Part shown: piece after piece, positions 42,917 through 53,361 of the stretch
Layout of the letters: each line of letters opens with the position of its first letter
Position numbering within the stretch: the first letter of the stretch is position 1
Origin: Streptomyces griseocarneus
GTDB taxonomy: Bacteria; Actinomycetota; Actinomycetes; Streptomycetales; Streptomycetaceae
DNA: 64,000 bases
Direction: 5' to 3'
Assembly: GCF_014655595.1 (NCBI RefSeq)
Contig: NZ_BNBL01000013.1
Location: forward strand, 1-64,000
Made by a program: the position numbers and the translations under genes
Notes under the pieces: model-generated
The model's input: the letters and a program-made list of their open reading frames with translations, nothing else
Told to the model about the DNA's origin: nothing
The model's database searches: none

Positions 42917-44161
42917 CTAGTCGTCCGCTTCCGCTTCCCTGCTGAGGAACAGCGCGAACACCGGCGGGTGCTGCTGCAGCAGCTCCAGCCGGCCCCCGTC
43001 CGCCTCCGCCAGGTCGCGCGCGACGGCCAGCCCCAGGCCCGTGGAGTTGCGGCCGCTGACCGTCCGCTCGAAGACCCGCGCCCCCAGGTCGGCCGGCACG
43101 CCCGGGCCCTCGTCGGAGACCTCGACCACCGCCTGGTTGCCGGTGACGCGCGTACGGATCGCCACCGTGCCGTCGCCGTGCATCAGGGAGTTCTCGATCA
43201 GCGTCGCCAGCACCTGAGCGACCGCGCCGGGGGTGCCCACGGCCCGCAGCCCCTGCTTGCCGGAGCGCACCAGGGCCCGGCCCGCCGTGCGGGTGGCGGG
43301 CCGCCACTCCTCGATCTGCTGCTTGACGACCTCGTCGAGGTCGAAGGTGACCGCGGAGCCCGTCTGCGGGTCGCGGGAGTTGGTCAGCAGCCGCTGGACG
43401 ACGTCGGTGAGCCGCTCCACCTGCGCGAGGGCGACCGTGGCCTCCTCCTTGACCGTGTCGAGGTCGTCGGTGGCCGTGATCTCCTCCAGCCGCATCGACA
43501 GGGCGGTCAGCGGCGTCCGCAGCTGGTGCGAGGCGTCGGCGGCCAGCCGCCGCTCCGCGGTGAGCATCCGGGCGATGCGCTCGGCGCTGGCGTCCAGGAC
43601 GTCGGCCACCCGGTCCAGCTCCGGCACGCCGTAGCGGCGGTGCCGGGGGCGGGGGTCGCCGGAGCCGAGCCGCTCGGCGGTCTCGGCGAGGTCGGTGAGC
43701 GGGGCGGTGAGCCGGTTGGCCTGGCGCACCGCCAGGAAGACGGCCGCGACCACGGCCAGCAGCGCCACCGCGAGGATCACCAGCAGGGTGCGGCCGACCT
43801 CGCGGCTGACCGTGGAGCGGGACTCCTCCACGCGGACGGTCTCGCCCTGCTCGCCCTTCTGGGTCGCGGTGATGACCCCGCCCTCGGGCCGGCTGCCGAT
43901 CTCGATCGACTGCCGGCCGGGGATGTCGATGCGCGCGTACCGGTCGGGGGTGATCTGCTCGCGCAGCACCTCCGACTCCACGCGCTCGCCGCCCGCCAGC
44001 CGGCTGTCGACGATGCTCACCAGGCGCACGGCCTCGGACTGCACGCTCTCCTGGGCACTGCTCTCGATCGTGCGGGTCTCGACGATGACCAGCGAGATGC
44101 CGAAGACGGCGATCACGACGAGGACGACGGCGAGCGTGGAGTTGATCAGTCGGCGGCGCAC
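42917..44161 (-). CDS. Sensor histidine kinase (two-component system)
   Basis: A 414-residue membrane kinase. Two helices (about 8-27 and 124-146) bracket an extracytoplasmic sensor region of about 95 residues. HAMP (about 147-200) leads to the HisKA domain with phospho-accepting H212 in DASHQLRTPLTAL, then the ATPase domain with N-box LIENSLMHG and G-box EVSDEGPGVP. The start is GTG at 44161. Its gene follows the response regulator on the same strand after 100 bases that contain GTCCG-rich short repeats. The signal sensed is unknown. Confidence 0.94.
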   Translation of the reverse strand: MRRRLINSTLAVVLVVIAVFGISLVIVETRTIESSAQESVQSEAVRLVSIVDSRLAGGERVESEVLREQITPDRYARIDIPGRQSIEIGSRPEGGVITATQKGEQGETVRVEESRSTVSREVGRTLLVILAVALLAVVAAVFLAVRQANRLTAPLTDLAETAERLGSGDPRPRHRRYGVPELDRVADVLDASAERIARMLTAERRLAADASHQLRTPLTALSMRLEEITATDDLDTVKEEATVALAQVERLTDVVQRLLTNSRDPQTGSAVTFDLDEVVKQQIEEWRPATRTAGRALVRSGKQGLRAVGTPGAVAQVLATLIENSLMHGDGTVAIRTRVTGNQAVVEVSDEGPGVPADLGARVFERTVSGRNSTGLGLAVARDLAEADGGRLELLQQHPPVFALFLSREAEADD

Positions 44162-44261
44162 GATGCCTGTCTTTCGAAGGTCTTTCGCTGGTCTTCCGGG
44201 AGGCCGTCCGGGAGCCGTCCGAGGTCGTCCGGCAGGGCCCCGGGGGCCCGGGGGGAGAGCC

Positions 44262-44942
<681 letters not shown>

Positions 44943-45414
44943 GGACAGATGGTAGTCCGCTCGGGCGCACGTCAGAGGTGTGCCGAGGGCTACCTAGGGC
45001 AACACTTCACCGAAAGTGCTATCACCTTCGAATATGCGCGAACGGTTCCGGAAAACCATGTGATCCATATCTCAACGGCTTCCATTCCGGGGCAGGGTGT
45101 GACGTATGGTGACCCGACGTCTGTAGCACTACCGAGGGACCTTCGGCTTGTCCGACGCGCCGAAGGTCTCTGTTGTGCGCAGGGCTGGACCCCCAGTCTT
45201 GTTTCACAGTGAATGACCTGTCGGCCGGGTCCGTCGCGCGAAGGTGCGCGGGGGCGTGGATCCCGGTGTACGGCTGTCCTGCCGGCTCCTCGCCATCCTC
45301 AAGAGGGGCCGAACCCCTCGGGCGTGGGGGCGGACGGCGCGTAGCCGGTGCCGGCCAACCCCCACCCGGGCGCGCACTCGCTCCACCGCGCGTCCCGAGA
45401 CACAAGGATTGACC
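44943..45414. other. 472-bp divergent region upstream of the POT transporter
   Basis: Non-coding. The part nearest the response regulator is lower in GC (about 45000-45120) and probably carries promoters for both directions. A stable hairpin (45136-45170) is the most distinct element, leaving a long GC-rich leader of about 240 bases before the transporter start. Confidence 0.5.
45136..45170 (+). other. Leader hairpin upstream of POT transporter
   Basis: GACCTTCGGC (45138-45147) and GCCGAAGGTC (45159-45168) pair, extended by two more pairs, around an 11-base loop. It lies in the presumed 5' leader and could be an attenuator or mRNA-stabilising element. Confidence 0.45.
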
Positions 45415-46947
<1,533 letters not shown>

Positions 46948-46973
46948 CGCCGACCCGATCGGCCCGTACGTGA

Positions 46974-47018
46974 GAAGTGCCCCCGGCGCGAGGAAGCGCC
47001 GGGGGCACTTCGCGTTTT
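46974..47018 (+). terminator. Intrinsic terminator after POT gene
   Basis: A perfect 16-bp stem (46974-46989 with 46996-47011, GAAGTGCCCCCGGCGC) has a 6-base loop and is followed by GCGTTTT (47012-47018). It is the only hairpin in this window with a proper T-run on the gene's strand. It could also end the convergent operon. Confidence 0.88.
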
Positions 47019-47049
47019 CCCGCGCCCCCTACCCCGCGCCCTCGGGCCC

Positions 47050-48048
47050 CTACGGCGGCCCGGCACGCGGGTCCGGGGGTGGTCCTGGTGGTGGCTCCGC
47101 ACGCGGGTCCGCCGCCGGGGTGAACCAGGGCAGGGCGGGGGCGCCTCCCGGGTTCCCGGCCGCTTCCGGCGCCCCCGCGGGCGTACGCGGCCGGACCCGG
47201 TCCACGACCGCCATGCCGGCCCGGAAGACGGCCAGCGGGACCACGACGCCCAGCAGGATCCAGAAGAGCGTCACGCCCCACGGACGGCCGACGGCCCACG
47301 GCTGCTCGACCAGGGTCCTGCCGCCGTACGCCAGCGAGACCGTGTAGTCCCCGTACGCGCCCGCCGGCAGCTCCACGTCCAGCGCCACCCGCTCCCTGCT
47401 CCCGGCCGCCACCGTGCCGCGCCAGGGCCGCTCCTCCCAGGAGGGGGCGAGCACCCCGCGCGCCAGCCCGACCCGGAAGACCGGGTCCTTGGCGGGTCCG
47501 GGGCCCAGATTGGCGACGGTGACCACCAGGCGCCGCCCGGCCGGCGCCCCGAACCACGTCAGCAGCCCGCTCGAGCCCTCCAGACCCGCGTCCAGCACGC
47601 CCAGTCGCTCACCGCCCGGCTGCTCCGGCAGCGCGGCCACCGGGTGACCCGTGACGGCCAGCGGCGCGTCCGCCGCCGCGGCATCGCCCGTGACGGTCGC
47701 CACGTGCACGACACACGGGCACGGCCTGGGCGGGGCCACGACCGGAAGGTCCCGGCGGAAGGTGCCGTCGGCGCCGGTCGTCACGGCCCGGCCGTCGGCG
47801 TTCGCGCAGGCGTTCGTCCCCCCGATCATGTTCTGCCCGCACAGCAGGAGCGTGAGCAGGGTCCCGGGACGCCAGCCGCCGCCCGTCACGGTGACGGTGC
47901 CGCCCTTGGGCGCCTCACGGCGGTCCACGGCGGCCGTGGGCGCCCCGGGTGGCGCCGTGGCCGCCGCCTCCGGTGCCGCCGCGGTCAGGGCCAGGAGCAG
48001 GGCCGCCAGGGCGGCCGCGGGCCACGCCCGTACGCCGCCGCCGCTCAT
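47050..48048 (-). CDS. Secreted/membrane-anchored protein with Ig-like domain (surface operon gene 3)
   Basis: A 332-residue protein with a signal peptide (about 8-27, WPAAALAALLLALTAAAP). It has an Ig/neocarzinostatin-like domain at 38-130 (GTVTVTGGGWRPGTLLTLLLCGQNMIGG, paired cysteines CGQ...CAN and PCPCVV), a second beta-rich domain, a C-terminal membrane helix (about 265-288, VTLFWILLGVVVPLAVF) and a Pro-rich tail. Its ATG overlaps the stop of the preceding gene (ATGA), so it is co-translated with it. Neocarzinostatin-like domains in Streptomyces surface proteins are common, and no chromophore role is implied. Confidence 0.82.
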   Translation of the reverse strand: MSGGGVRAWPAAALAALLLALTAAAPEAAATAPPGAPTAAVDRREAPKGGTVTVTGGGWRPGTLLTLLLCGQNMIGGTNACANADGRAVTTGADGTFRRDLPVVAPPRPCPCVVHVATVTGDAAAADAPLAVTGHPVAALPEQPGGERLGVLDAGLEGSSGLLTWFGAPAGRRLVVTVANLGPGPAKDPVFRVGLARGVLAPSWEERPWRGTVAAGSRERVALDVELPAGAYGDYTVSLAYGGRTLVEQPWAVGRPWGVTLFWILLGVVVPLAVFRAGMAVVDRVRPRTPAGAPEAAGNPGGAPALPWFTPAADPRAEPPPGPPPDPRAGPP

Positions 48049-48902
48049 GAGCGGCTCCTGCGGCGCCGCAGGAGCCACCGGGCGGCGCCCAGGGCGGCCA
48101 GGGCGCCGAGCCCGGCCAGGGCCGGGCCGAGCCACGGCAGCGGGGCGTACGAGGCCGAGGCGGCGGCCCGGGTGCCGTCCGGGGCCGTGGCCGTGACGCG
48201 GACCGCCACCCGGTCCAGGCGCGGGGCGTCGGGCCAGCGCTCCTCCAGCCGCACGCTTTCGCCCGGGGGCAGCCGGGCGGGCACCCCGGTCGCCGGCCGG
48301 CTCAGGAGCTCCCCGAAGAGGCCCTCGGCGCGGATGGTCAGGCGCGGGGCCAGCGCGGTGTTGCCACGGTTGACCAGCGCGTAGCGGATCACCGCACCCC
48401 GGCCCGTACCGCTGACGCGCACATGCTCGACCGACAGCGCGGAGAGCGCCGGGCCGCCGACCCGTACGGCCATCGGCACCCGGACCCACCGCCCGCCCCC
48501 GGAGACGGCCACCGCCGCGGAGTGATCACCGGGCGGCGTGCCCGCCGGGACGGTCACGGTCAGGGGGACGTCCGCGCGGGTGCGGGGCGGCACGTCCACC
48601 CGCCGGGCGGCCAAGGAGATCCACGGCCCCGTGCCGCGCAGCTCCACGGAGAGCCGCCGGTCGCCGGGGTTGCGGACCGACAGCTTGTCCTCGAGGACCG
48701 TGCCCGGTGCGCCCTCGAGGTAGAAGGACGAACGGCCCTCCTGCGCGCCGTGTCCGCCCCCGCCCCCGCCCTTGGCGCCGGGTACGGGCGCCGCCGTCCA
48801 CGGCACGGCGTCCGCGGCGGCCGCGGCCCGGACCGGCGGCGCGGCGAGGACGGCGAGGGCGGCGGCGAGGAGCGGGGCGGCGGCACGGGTGCGGGACGTC
48901 AT
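48045..48902 (-). CDS. Membrane-anchored surface protein with DUF916/WxL-binding-like domain (surface operon gene 2)
   Basis: A 285-residue protein: signal peptide (about 8-27), Gly-rich stretch, then a beta-sandwich region (about 60-155; GAPGTVLEDKLSVRNPGDR and VPPRTRADVPLTVTVPAGTPPGDHSAAV) resembling the DUF916 peptidoglycan-binding partner of WxL proteins in Firmicutes, a second Ig-like domain, a membrane helix (about 255-275) and an Arg-rich tail (RRRRSRS). The ATG is at 48902. The similarity is by pattern only. Confidence 0.8.
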   Translation of the reverse strand: MTSRTRAAAPLLAAALAVLAAPPVRAAAAADAVPWTAAPVPGAKGGGGGGHGAQEGRSSFYLEGAPGTVLEDKLSVRNPGDRRLSVELRGTGPWISLAARRVDVPPRTRADVPLTVTVPAGTPPGDHSAAVAVSGGGRWVRVPMAVRVGGPALSALSVEHVRVSGTGRGAVIRYALVNRGNTALAPRLTIRAEGLFGELLSRPATGVPARLPPGESVRLEERWPDAPRLDRVAVRVTATAPDGTRAAASASYAPLPWLGPALAGLGALAALGAARWLLRRRRSRS

Positions 48903-48938
48903 CGGCGGCTCCCTGTGCGGTGCGTGGGCGTACGGCGG

Positions 48939-49817
48939 TCAGCCGGCGGTGCGACGCCTCCGGGTGAGCCAGAGGGTGCCGGCGACTCCGGCGAGGAGCA
49001 CGGTGCCGCCGAGGGTGCCGAGCGCGACGGCGGAGTCGGAGGGCCCGGTCTGCGGGAGCTGGCCGCCGCCGGTGGCCGATGAGCCGCCGGTGACCGACGA
49101 GCCCCCCGTGGACCCGGACGTCGAGCCGCCGGTCGAGCCGGCCGTGGTCCCTCCGTCCGCCGAGCCGCCGGTGGTCCCGGCCGTGGACCCGCCCGTGGAA
49201 CCGCTCGTCGAACCGCCGGTCGACCCGCTCGTCGAACCGCCCGTGGACCCGGACGTGGATCCGCCCGTGGACCCGGACGTCGAGCCGCCCGTCGTGCCCC
49301 CCGGCGCCTTGACGTCGAGGGTGAGGGAGGGCTTGGGGTTGTTGCTGGGGGTGCAGGTCGTCGTGGTGCCCAGGGCGAGGATGGTGAGGGTGCCCGCGGT
49401 GAAGGTGACCTGACCCGCCTTCTTCGGGGTGTACGTCCCCGAGAGGTCACTGATCTTGATGGGGGTGTTGGCCGGAATCGGCGCGTCGTTGGCGGGCCCG
49501 GAGACCGCCACCGTGCCGGAGTCCGCGCCGCCGAGCTTGATCACGGCACTTGGCTTCATCGCGCCCTTGCCGAGCTCGACGGGGCTGGAGGAGACGCCCT
49601 TCTGGAAGGACATGGTGAGTTTGTACGCGTCGCCGCTCGCGACGGCCTTGATGTCGATGGGCGAGACGGCGCTCTTGTCCCCGATCGGGGTCTTGCAGGC
49701 GTAGTTGACGTCGACGACCTCGGCGTGCGCGGCCGGTGTGACCAGCAGGACCGTTCCTGTGGCCAGGGCCGCCGAGACCGCGAGCGCGCCCGCGCGCCGC
49801 GCGGAATGGCGTGACAT
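48939..49817 (-). CDS. LPXTG-anchored cell-surface protein with Gly/Ser/Thr repeats (surface operon gene 1)
   Basis: A 292-residue sortase substrate. After a signal peptide (about 8-34) comes a beta-rich domain with two cysteines (YACKTPIGD and TTTCTPSNN), then a low-complexity stalk of GGSTSGSTGGS repeats (about 175-250). It ends with the sorting signal LPQTG, a hydrophobic helix and RRRRT. The protein should be linked to peptidoglycan by a sortase. Streptomyces sortase substrates usually read LAXTG, so LPQTG is notable. The ATG at 49817 follows AGGTG; another in-frame ATG lies 9 codons upstream. It heads an operon with two membrane-anchored partners (36 bases, then overlap). Confidence 0.88.
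   Translation of the reverse strand: MSRHSARRAGALAVSAALATGTVLLVTPAAHAEVVDVNYACKTPIGDKSAVSPIDIKAVASGDAYKLTMSFQKGVSSSPVELGKGAMKPSAVIKLGGADSGTVAVSGPANDAPIPANTPIKISDLSGTYTPKKAGQVTFTAGTLTILALGTTTTCTPSNNPKPSLTLDVKAPGGTTGGSTSGSTGGSTSGSTGGSTSGSTGGSTSGSTGGSTAGTTGGSADGGTTAGSTGGSTSGSTGGSSVTGGSSATGGGQLPQTGPSDSAVALGTLGGTVLLAGVAGTLWLTRRRRTAG
49060..49300 (-). repeat. Low-complexity Gly-Ser-Thr coding repeat
   Basis: The stalk of the LPQTG protein is built of imperfect 9-residue GSTSGSTGG units, recognisable in the DNA as recurring CCGCCCGTGGA/CCGCTCGTCGA words. Such repeats change length by slippage, so copy number may vary between strains. Confidence 0.8.
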
Positions 49818-49936
49818 GGGGGACACCTGGGGCTCCCTTCGCATCCGGTGCCGCCACCCAAGGAAACTGACGACACATCAGATCGGACGCCGAAGGTACG
49901 CCCGGGACCGTCGAGAAGGAAGACGGTGAACCGGCT

Positions 49937-50431
49937 TTACGACGGCCCGGCCAGCTCCGCCCAGACCGTCTTGCCGACGCCGCCCTCGCTGCGCTGGACC
50001 CCCCAGTCGAGGCAGAGCCGCTGCACGATGAACATGCCGTGGCCGCCGGGCCGTCCGGCGCGGTGCGGGGTGCGGGGCGCGGGCGTGCCGGCGCCGAGGT
50101 CGGCGACCTCCAGGCGCAGCACCTTGCCCGAACGGCTGACGCGCAGCTCCTCGGGGCCGTCGGCGTGCAGGCAGGCGTTGGTGACCAGCTCGGAGACGAC
50201 CAGCAGGACGTCCTCGGCGGCGGCGCGGTGATCGGCCGTGGCGGCGGGCAGCCAGCCCCAGTCGTGCAGCGCCTGACGGGTGAAGTCGCGGGAGAGCGGC
50301 ACGGCGCCGCTGACCCCCACCAGACGCAGCCGGCGGCTCTGGGCGGGCGGCGGCGGTGAGCCGGCCGAGGTGGCGCCCTCCGCCTCCGGACCGGGACCGT
50401 CCGGCGGAGGGAACGCCCGGGTGGTGCTCAT
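49937..50431 (-). CDS. Anti-sigma factor, RsbW-like serine kinase
   Basis: A 164-residue GHKL ATPase protein. The N-terminal 30 residues are Pro-rich; the fold has N-box LVVSELVTNACLHADGPE and G-boxes DLGAGTPAP and GGHGMFIVQRL. Such kinases hold a SigB-type sigma factor and phosphorylate a STAS antagonist. It lies next to a STAS gene and a divergent sigma gene, so it likely controls that sigma factor; S. coelicolor has a comparable SigI-PrsI-ArsI set. The ATG is at 50431. Confidence 0.88.
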   Translation of the reverse strand: MSTTRAFPPPDGPGPEAEGATSAGSPPPPAQSRRLRLVGVSGAVPLSRDFTRQALHDWGWLPAATADHRAAAEDVLLVVSELVTNACLHADGPEELRVSRSGKVLRLEVADLGAGTPAPRTPHRAGRPGGHGMFIVQRLCLDWGVQRSEGGVGKTVWAELAGPS

Positions 50432-50573
50432 CAGCGCTTCACCTCACCGATTCACCGATTCGTACACGAACATCTTCCACGGATTAAGCAGACTCCTGCC
50501 CGGCGAAATCGTGGGAACACCCACGGATTCACCCCGGTCCTGTGACACAGGCAACGGAGGAGTCCCGGACCGG

Positions 50574-50942
50574 TCAGTCGGTCAGGGCCGACTCGAGGGT
50601 GTCGTGCACGGTGAAGACCGCTCCCGCCCCTGTGATCTCGAATACCCGGGCGACGACGGGCGTCATCCCGGCGAGGTGAATCGCGCCACCCGCGGCCTCG
50701 GCCTTCAGCCGGGCGCCGAGGAGGACGTTCAGGCCCGTGGAGTCGCAGAACTCCAGCCTGGAGCAGTCGACGACCACGCGCGCGTCCCCCTCCCGGACAC
50801 AGCCCTCGAGAGGCTCGCGCAGCAATTCCGCCGTGTGGTGATCGAGCTCACCCGCCGGCGATACGACGGAACTCACACCGTGGCGCCGGACCTCCACCTG
50901 CAGCCGGCCCGTACTCGCGTTGCCGACCATCCCGCGATCCAT
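50574..50942 (-). CDS. Anti-sigma factor antagonist (STAS domain)
   Basis: A 122-residue STAS protein with the phosphorylation-site motif CDSTGLNVLL (S68). Unphosphorylated forms bind the anti-sigma kinase and free the sigma factor. N-terminal MDRGMVGNASTGRL gives two possible starts (ATG 50942 or 50930). It is upstream of the anti-sigma gene on the same strand (142-base gap) and divergent from the sigma gene (253 bases). Confidence 0.92.
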   Translation of the reverse strand: MDRGMVGNASTGRLQVEVRRHGVSSVVSPAGELDHHTAELLREPLEGCVREGDARVVVDCSRLEFCDSTGLNVLLGARLKAEAAGGAIHLAGMTPVVARVFEITGAGAVFTVHDTLESALTD

Positions 50943-51195
50943 GCGCTTCCCTTCGTGCCCTTCGTAGTTGTGCCCACGTGGCGCACGCGAAACCCTACGC
51001 CTTCCTTACGGCCGCCCGGAAGCCGAACCTCCGCCAATCAAGGACGTACAGGGACAAATTGGACTTGCCTTGATGAGGCAAAGCCGGGTAGGGCTAGTAG
51101 GGACACATCCGCCACGGACGGCTTTGGAGGCGCCGCAAACCGCAGCAAAGGGTCACGGCATCGGCAGCCATACGCCGAGAATGATGGAGGAGACC

Positions 51196-52095
51196 ATGTC
51201 ACCCCGGCTCGACGAAAAGCGTTCCCGCCCCTCTCGCGAGGCCCACGAGACCGCCTCGTCGGCAACCCCGCCCGAGCACACCGATCCCGGCCTGCCCGGC
51301 CTTCCGGAGATCCCGCCGTACGACGAGGTGGGAGCGGTCGACGCGCGTGCTCTGTCCAAGACTCTCTTCGCGCGCCTCGCGTCGCTCGAGGAGGGCACCC
51401 ATGAGTACGCGTACGTCCGCAACACCCTGGTCGAACTGAACCTGGCACTGGTGAAGTTCGCCGCCTCGCGGTTCCGCTCCCGCAGCGAGCCGATGGAGGA
51501 CATCATCCAGGTGGGCACCATCGGCCTGATCAAGGCCATCGACCGCTTCGAGCTGAGCCGCGGTGTCGAGTTCCCCACCTTCGCCATGCCGACGATCATC
51601 GGCGAGATCAAGCGCTTCTTCCGTGACACCAGCTGGTCCGTGCGCGTACCGCGCCGCCTGCAGGAGCTCCGGCTCGACCTGGCCAAGGCCGGCGACGAGC
51701 TCTCCCAGCGCCTGGACCGCTCCCCCACCGTCGGCGAACTCGCCGAGGCGCTGGGGCTGACGGAGGAGGAGGTCCTCGAGGGCATGGCCGCGAGCAACGC
51801 GTACACCGCGAGCTCGCTGGACGCCCAGGCCGAGGAGGACGAGACCGAGGGCGCGCTGTCGGACCGGATCGGCTACGAGGACCACAGCCTCGAGGGCGTC
51901 GAGTACGTCGAGTCCCTCAAGCCGCTGATCGCCGAACTGGGGCCGCGCGACCGCCGCATCCTCTCGCTGCGCTTCGTGGCCAACATGACGCAGTCCGAGA
52001 TCGGCGACGAGCTGGGCATCTCCCAGATGCACGTCTCCCGCCTGCTCTCCCGCACCCTCGTGCACCTGCGCAGGGGCCTGCTGAGCGAGGGATGA
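51196..52095 (+). CDS. RNA polymerase sigma factor, SigB/SigF/SigG family
   Basis: A 299-residue alternative sigma factor lacking region 1. The first 50 residues are disordered, then regions 2 (VGTIGLIKAIDRFELSRGVEFPTFA, IGEIKRFFRDTSWSVRVPRR), 3 and 4 (helix-turn-helix SEIGDELGISQMHVSRLLSR). Stress or developmental promoters are the likely targets. Three ATGs occur at 51181, 51184 and 51196; the last has GGAGGAG just upstream and is used. The partner-switch proteins are divergent. A comparable arrangement makes it possibly S. coelicolor SigI; the name is not assigned here. Confidence 0.93.
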   Translation: MSPRLDEKRSRPSREAHETASSATPPEHTDPGLPGLPEIPPYDEVGAVDARALSKTLFARLASLEEGTHEYAYVRNTLVELNLALVKFAASRFRSRSEPMEDIIQVGTIGLIKAIDRFELSRGVEFPTFAMPTIIGEIKRFFRDTSWSVRVPRRLQELRLDLAKAGDELSQRLDRSPTVGELAEALGLTEEEVLEGMAASNAYTASSLDAQAEEDETEGALSDRIGYEDHSLEGVEYVESLKPLIAELGPRDRRILSLRFVANMTQSEIGDELGISQMHVSRLLSRTLVHLRRGLLSEG

Positions 52096-52118
52096 GGGGC
52101 GGCCGGACCCTCCTCCAC

Positions 52119-52163
52119 CATGCCGCGCGCGCCGTACGGATTCCGTACGGCGCGCGCGGCATG
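52119..52163. terminator. Perfect 22-bp inverted repeat, convergent terminator
   Basis: Arms 52119-52140 and 52142-52163 are perfectly complementary (the first begins CATGCCGCGCGCGCC) around a single central base. It lies between the sigma gene (stop 52095) and hutI (stop 52175) and can end both transcripts. There is no U-tract. Confidence 0.85.
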
Positions 52164-52174
52164 CCCGCCGGGCC

Positions 52175-53341
52175 TCAGACCTCGCGCACCCCGCGCCGCC
52201 AGACCGCCGAGACGAGCGGGACGCCGGGGCGGTAGGCGAGGTGGACGTGGCTGGGCGCGTCCAGCAGGGCCAGGTCCGCCCGGGCGCCCGGGGTCAGCCG
52301 GCCGATGTCGGTGCGGCGCAGGGCGGCCGCGCCGCCCGCCGTGGCGGCCCAGAGGGCCTCGTCGGGCGTCATCCCCATGTCGCGCACGGCCAGGGCGACG
52401 CAGAACGGCATCGAACTGGTGAAGGACGAGCCCGGGTTGCAGTCCGTGGACAGCGCGACGGTGACGCCGGCGTCCAGGAGCCGGCGCGCGTCGGGCCACT
52501 GGGCCCGGGTGGAGAACTCGGCGCCGGGCAGGAGCGTGGCGACCGTGTCGCCGTTCGCCAGGGCGTCCACGTCCGCGTCGCTCAGGTGGGTGCAGTGGTC
52601 GGCCGAGGCGGCCCCGACCTCGACGGCCAGCTGGACGCCGGGCCCGTGGCCCAGCTGGTTGGCGTGCACGCGGGGGATCAGGCCGTGCCGCATGCCGGCC
52701 TCGAGGACCGCACGGGCCTGGTCGCCGTCGAAGGCGCCCCGCTCGCAGAACACGTCCACCCAGCGGGCGTGCGGGGCACAGGCCTCGAGCATCTCGCCGG
52801 TGACGAGGGCGACGTAGCCCTCGGGGTCGTCGGCGAACTCCGGGGCGACCACGTGCGCGCCGAGGTAGGTGACCTCGTCGGTGTGGGCGGCGGCGATGCG
52901 CAGGGCGCGGGCCTCGTCGTGCGTGGTCAGGCCGTAGCCGGACTTGGTCTCGAACGTCGTGGTGCCCTGGCGCAGGGCCTCGCCGAGATAGCGGGTGAGG
53001 TTGGCCTCGAGCTCGGCGTCGGTGGCCGCACGGGTCGCCGCCACCGTGGTGCGGATGCCGCCCGCGCTGTAACTGCGGCCCGACATGCGGGCATTGAACT
53101 CTGCCGTCCGGTCGCCCGCGAAGACCAGGTGGGAGTGGGAGTCGACGAAGCCGGGAACGACCGCCCGGCCCCCGGCGTCGACGGCGTTGTCAGTGGCGGG
53201 TGCTTTGCTGGTCTCACCGACCCAGGCGACGCGGTCGCCGTCGACGACGACCGCCGCGTCCTGGATCAGACCGAGGGGGCCTTCACCGAGGGAGGGGTCG
53301 TTGGTGACGAGACTGCTGATGTTGATGATCGCCGTGCTCAT
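52175..53341 (-). CDS. hutI: Imidazolonepropionase
   Basis: Third step of histidine breakdown: opens imidazolonepropionate to N-formimino-L-glutamate. The 388-residue amidohydrolase has VPGFVDSHSHLVFAGDR (His-x-His metal site), FETKSGYGLT, HANQLGHGPG, SADHCTHLSD and ALSTDCNPGSSFT, all typical of HutI. The ATG at 53341 gives MSTAIINISSLVTNDP; the long upstream frame is not real. It is last in the leftward hut operon, 20 bases after hutF. Confidence 0.96.
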   Translation of the reverse strand: MSTAIINISSLVTNDPSLGEGPLGLIQDAAVVVDGDRVAWVGETSKAPATDNAVDAGGRAVVPGFVDSHSHLVFAGDRTAEFNARMSGRSYSAGGIRTTVAATRAATDAELEANLTRYLGEALRQGTTTFETKSGYGLTTHDEARALRIAAAHTDEVTYLGAHVVAPEFADDPEGYVALVTGEMLEACAPHARWVDVFCERGAFDGDQARAVLEAGMRHGLIPRVHANQLGHGPGVQLAVEVGAASADHCTHLSDADVDALANGDTVATLLPGAEFSTRAQWPDARRLLDAGVTVALSTDCNPGSSFTSSMPFCVALAVRDMGMTPDEALWAATAGGAAALRRTDIGRLTPGARADLALLDAPSHVHLAYRPGVPLVSAVWRRGVREV

Positions 53342-53361
53342 GCTTTCTCCGGTCGTCGGCG

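Noticed and set aside
47050..48048. Neocarzinostatin apoprotein of an enediyne cluster
   Set aside because: The Ig-like domain is similar in pattern only; no biosynthetic genes are nearby and the protein is membrane-anchored in a surface operon.
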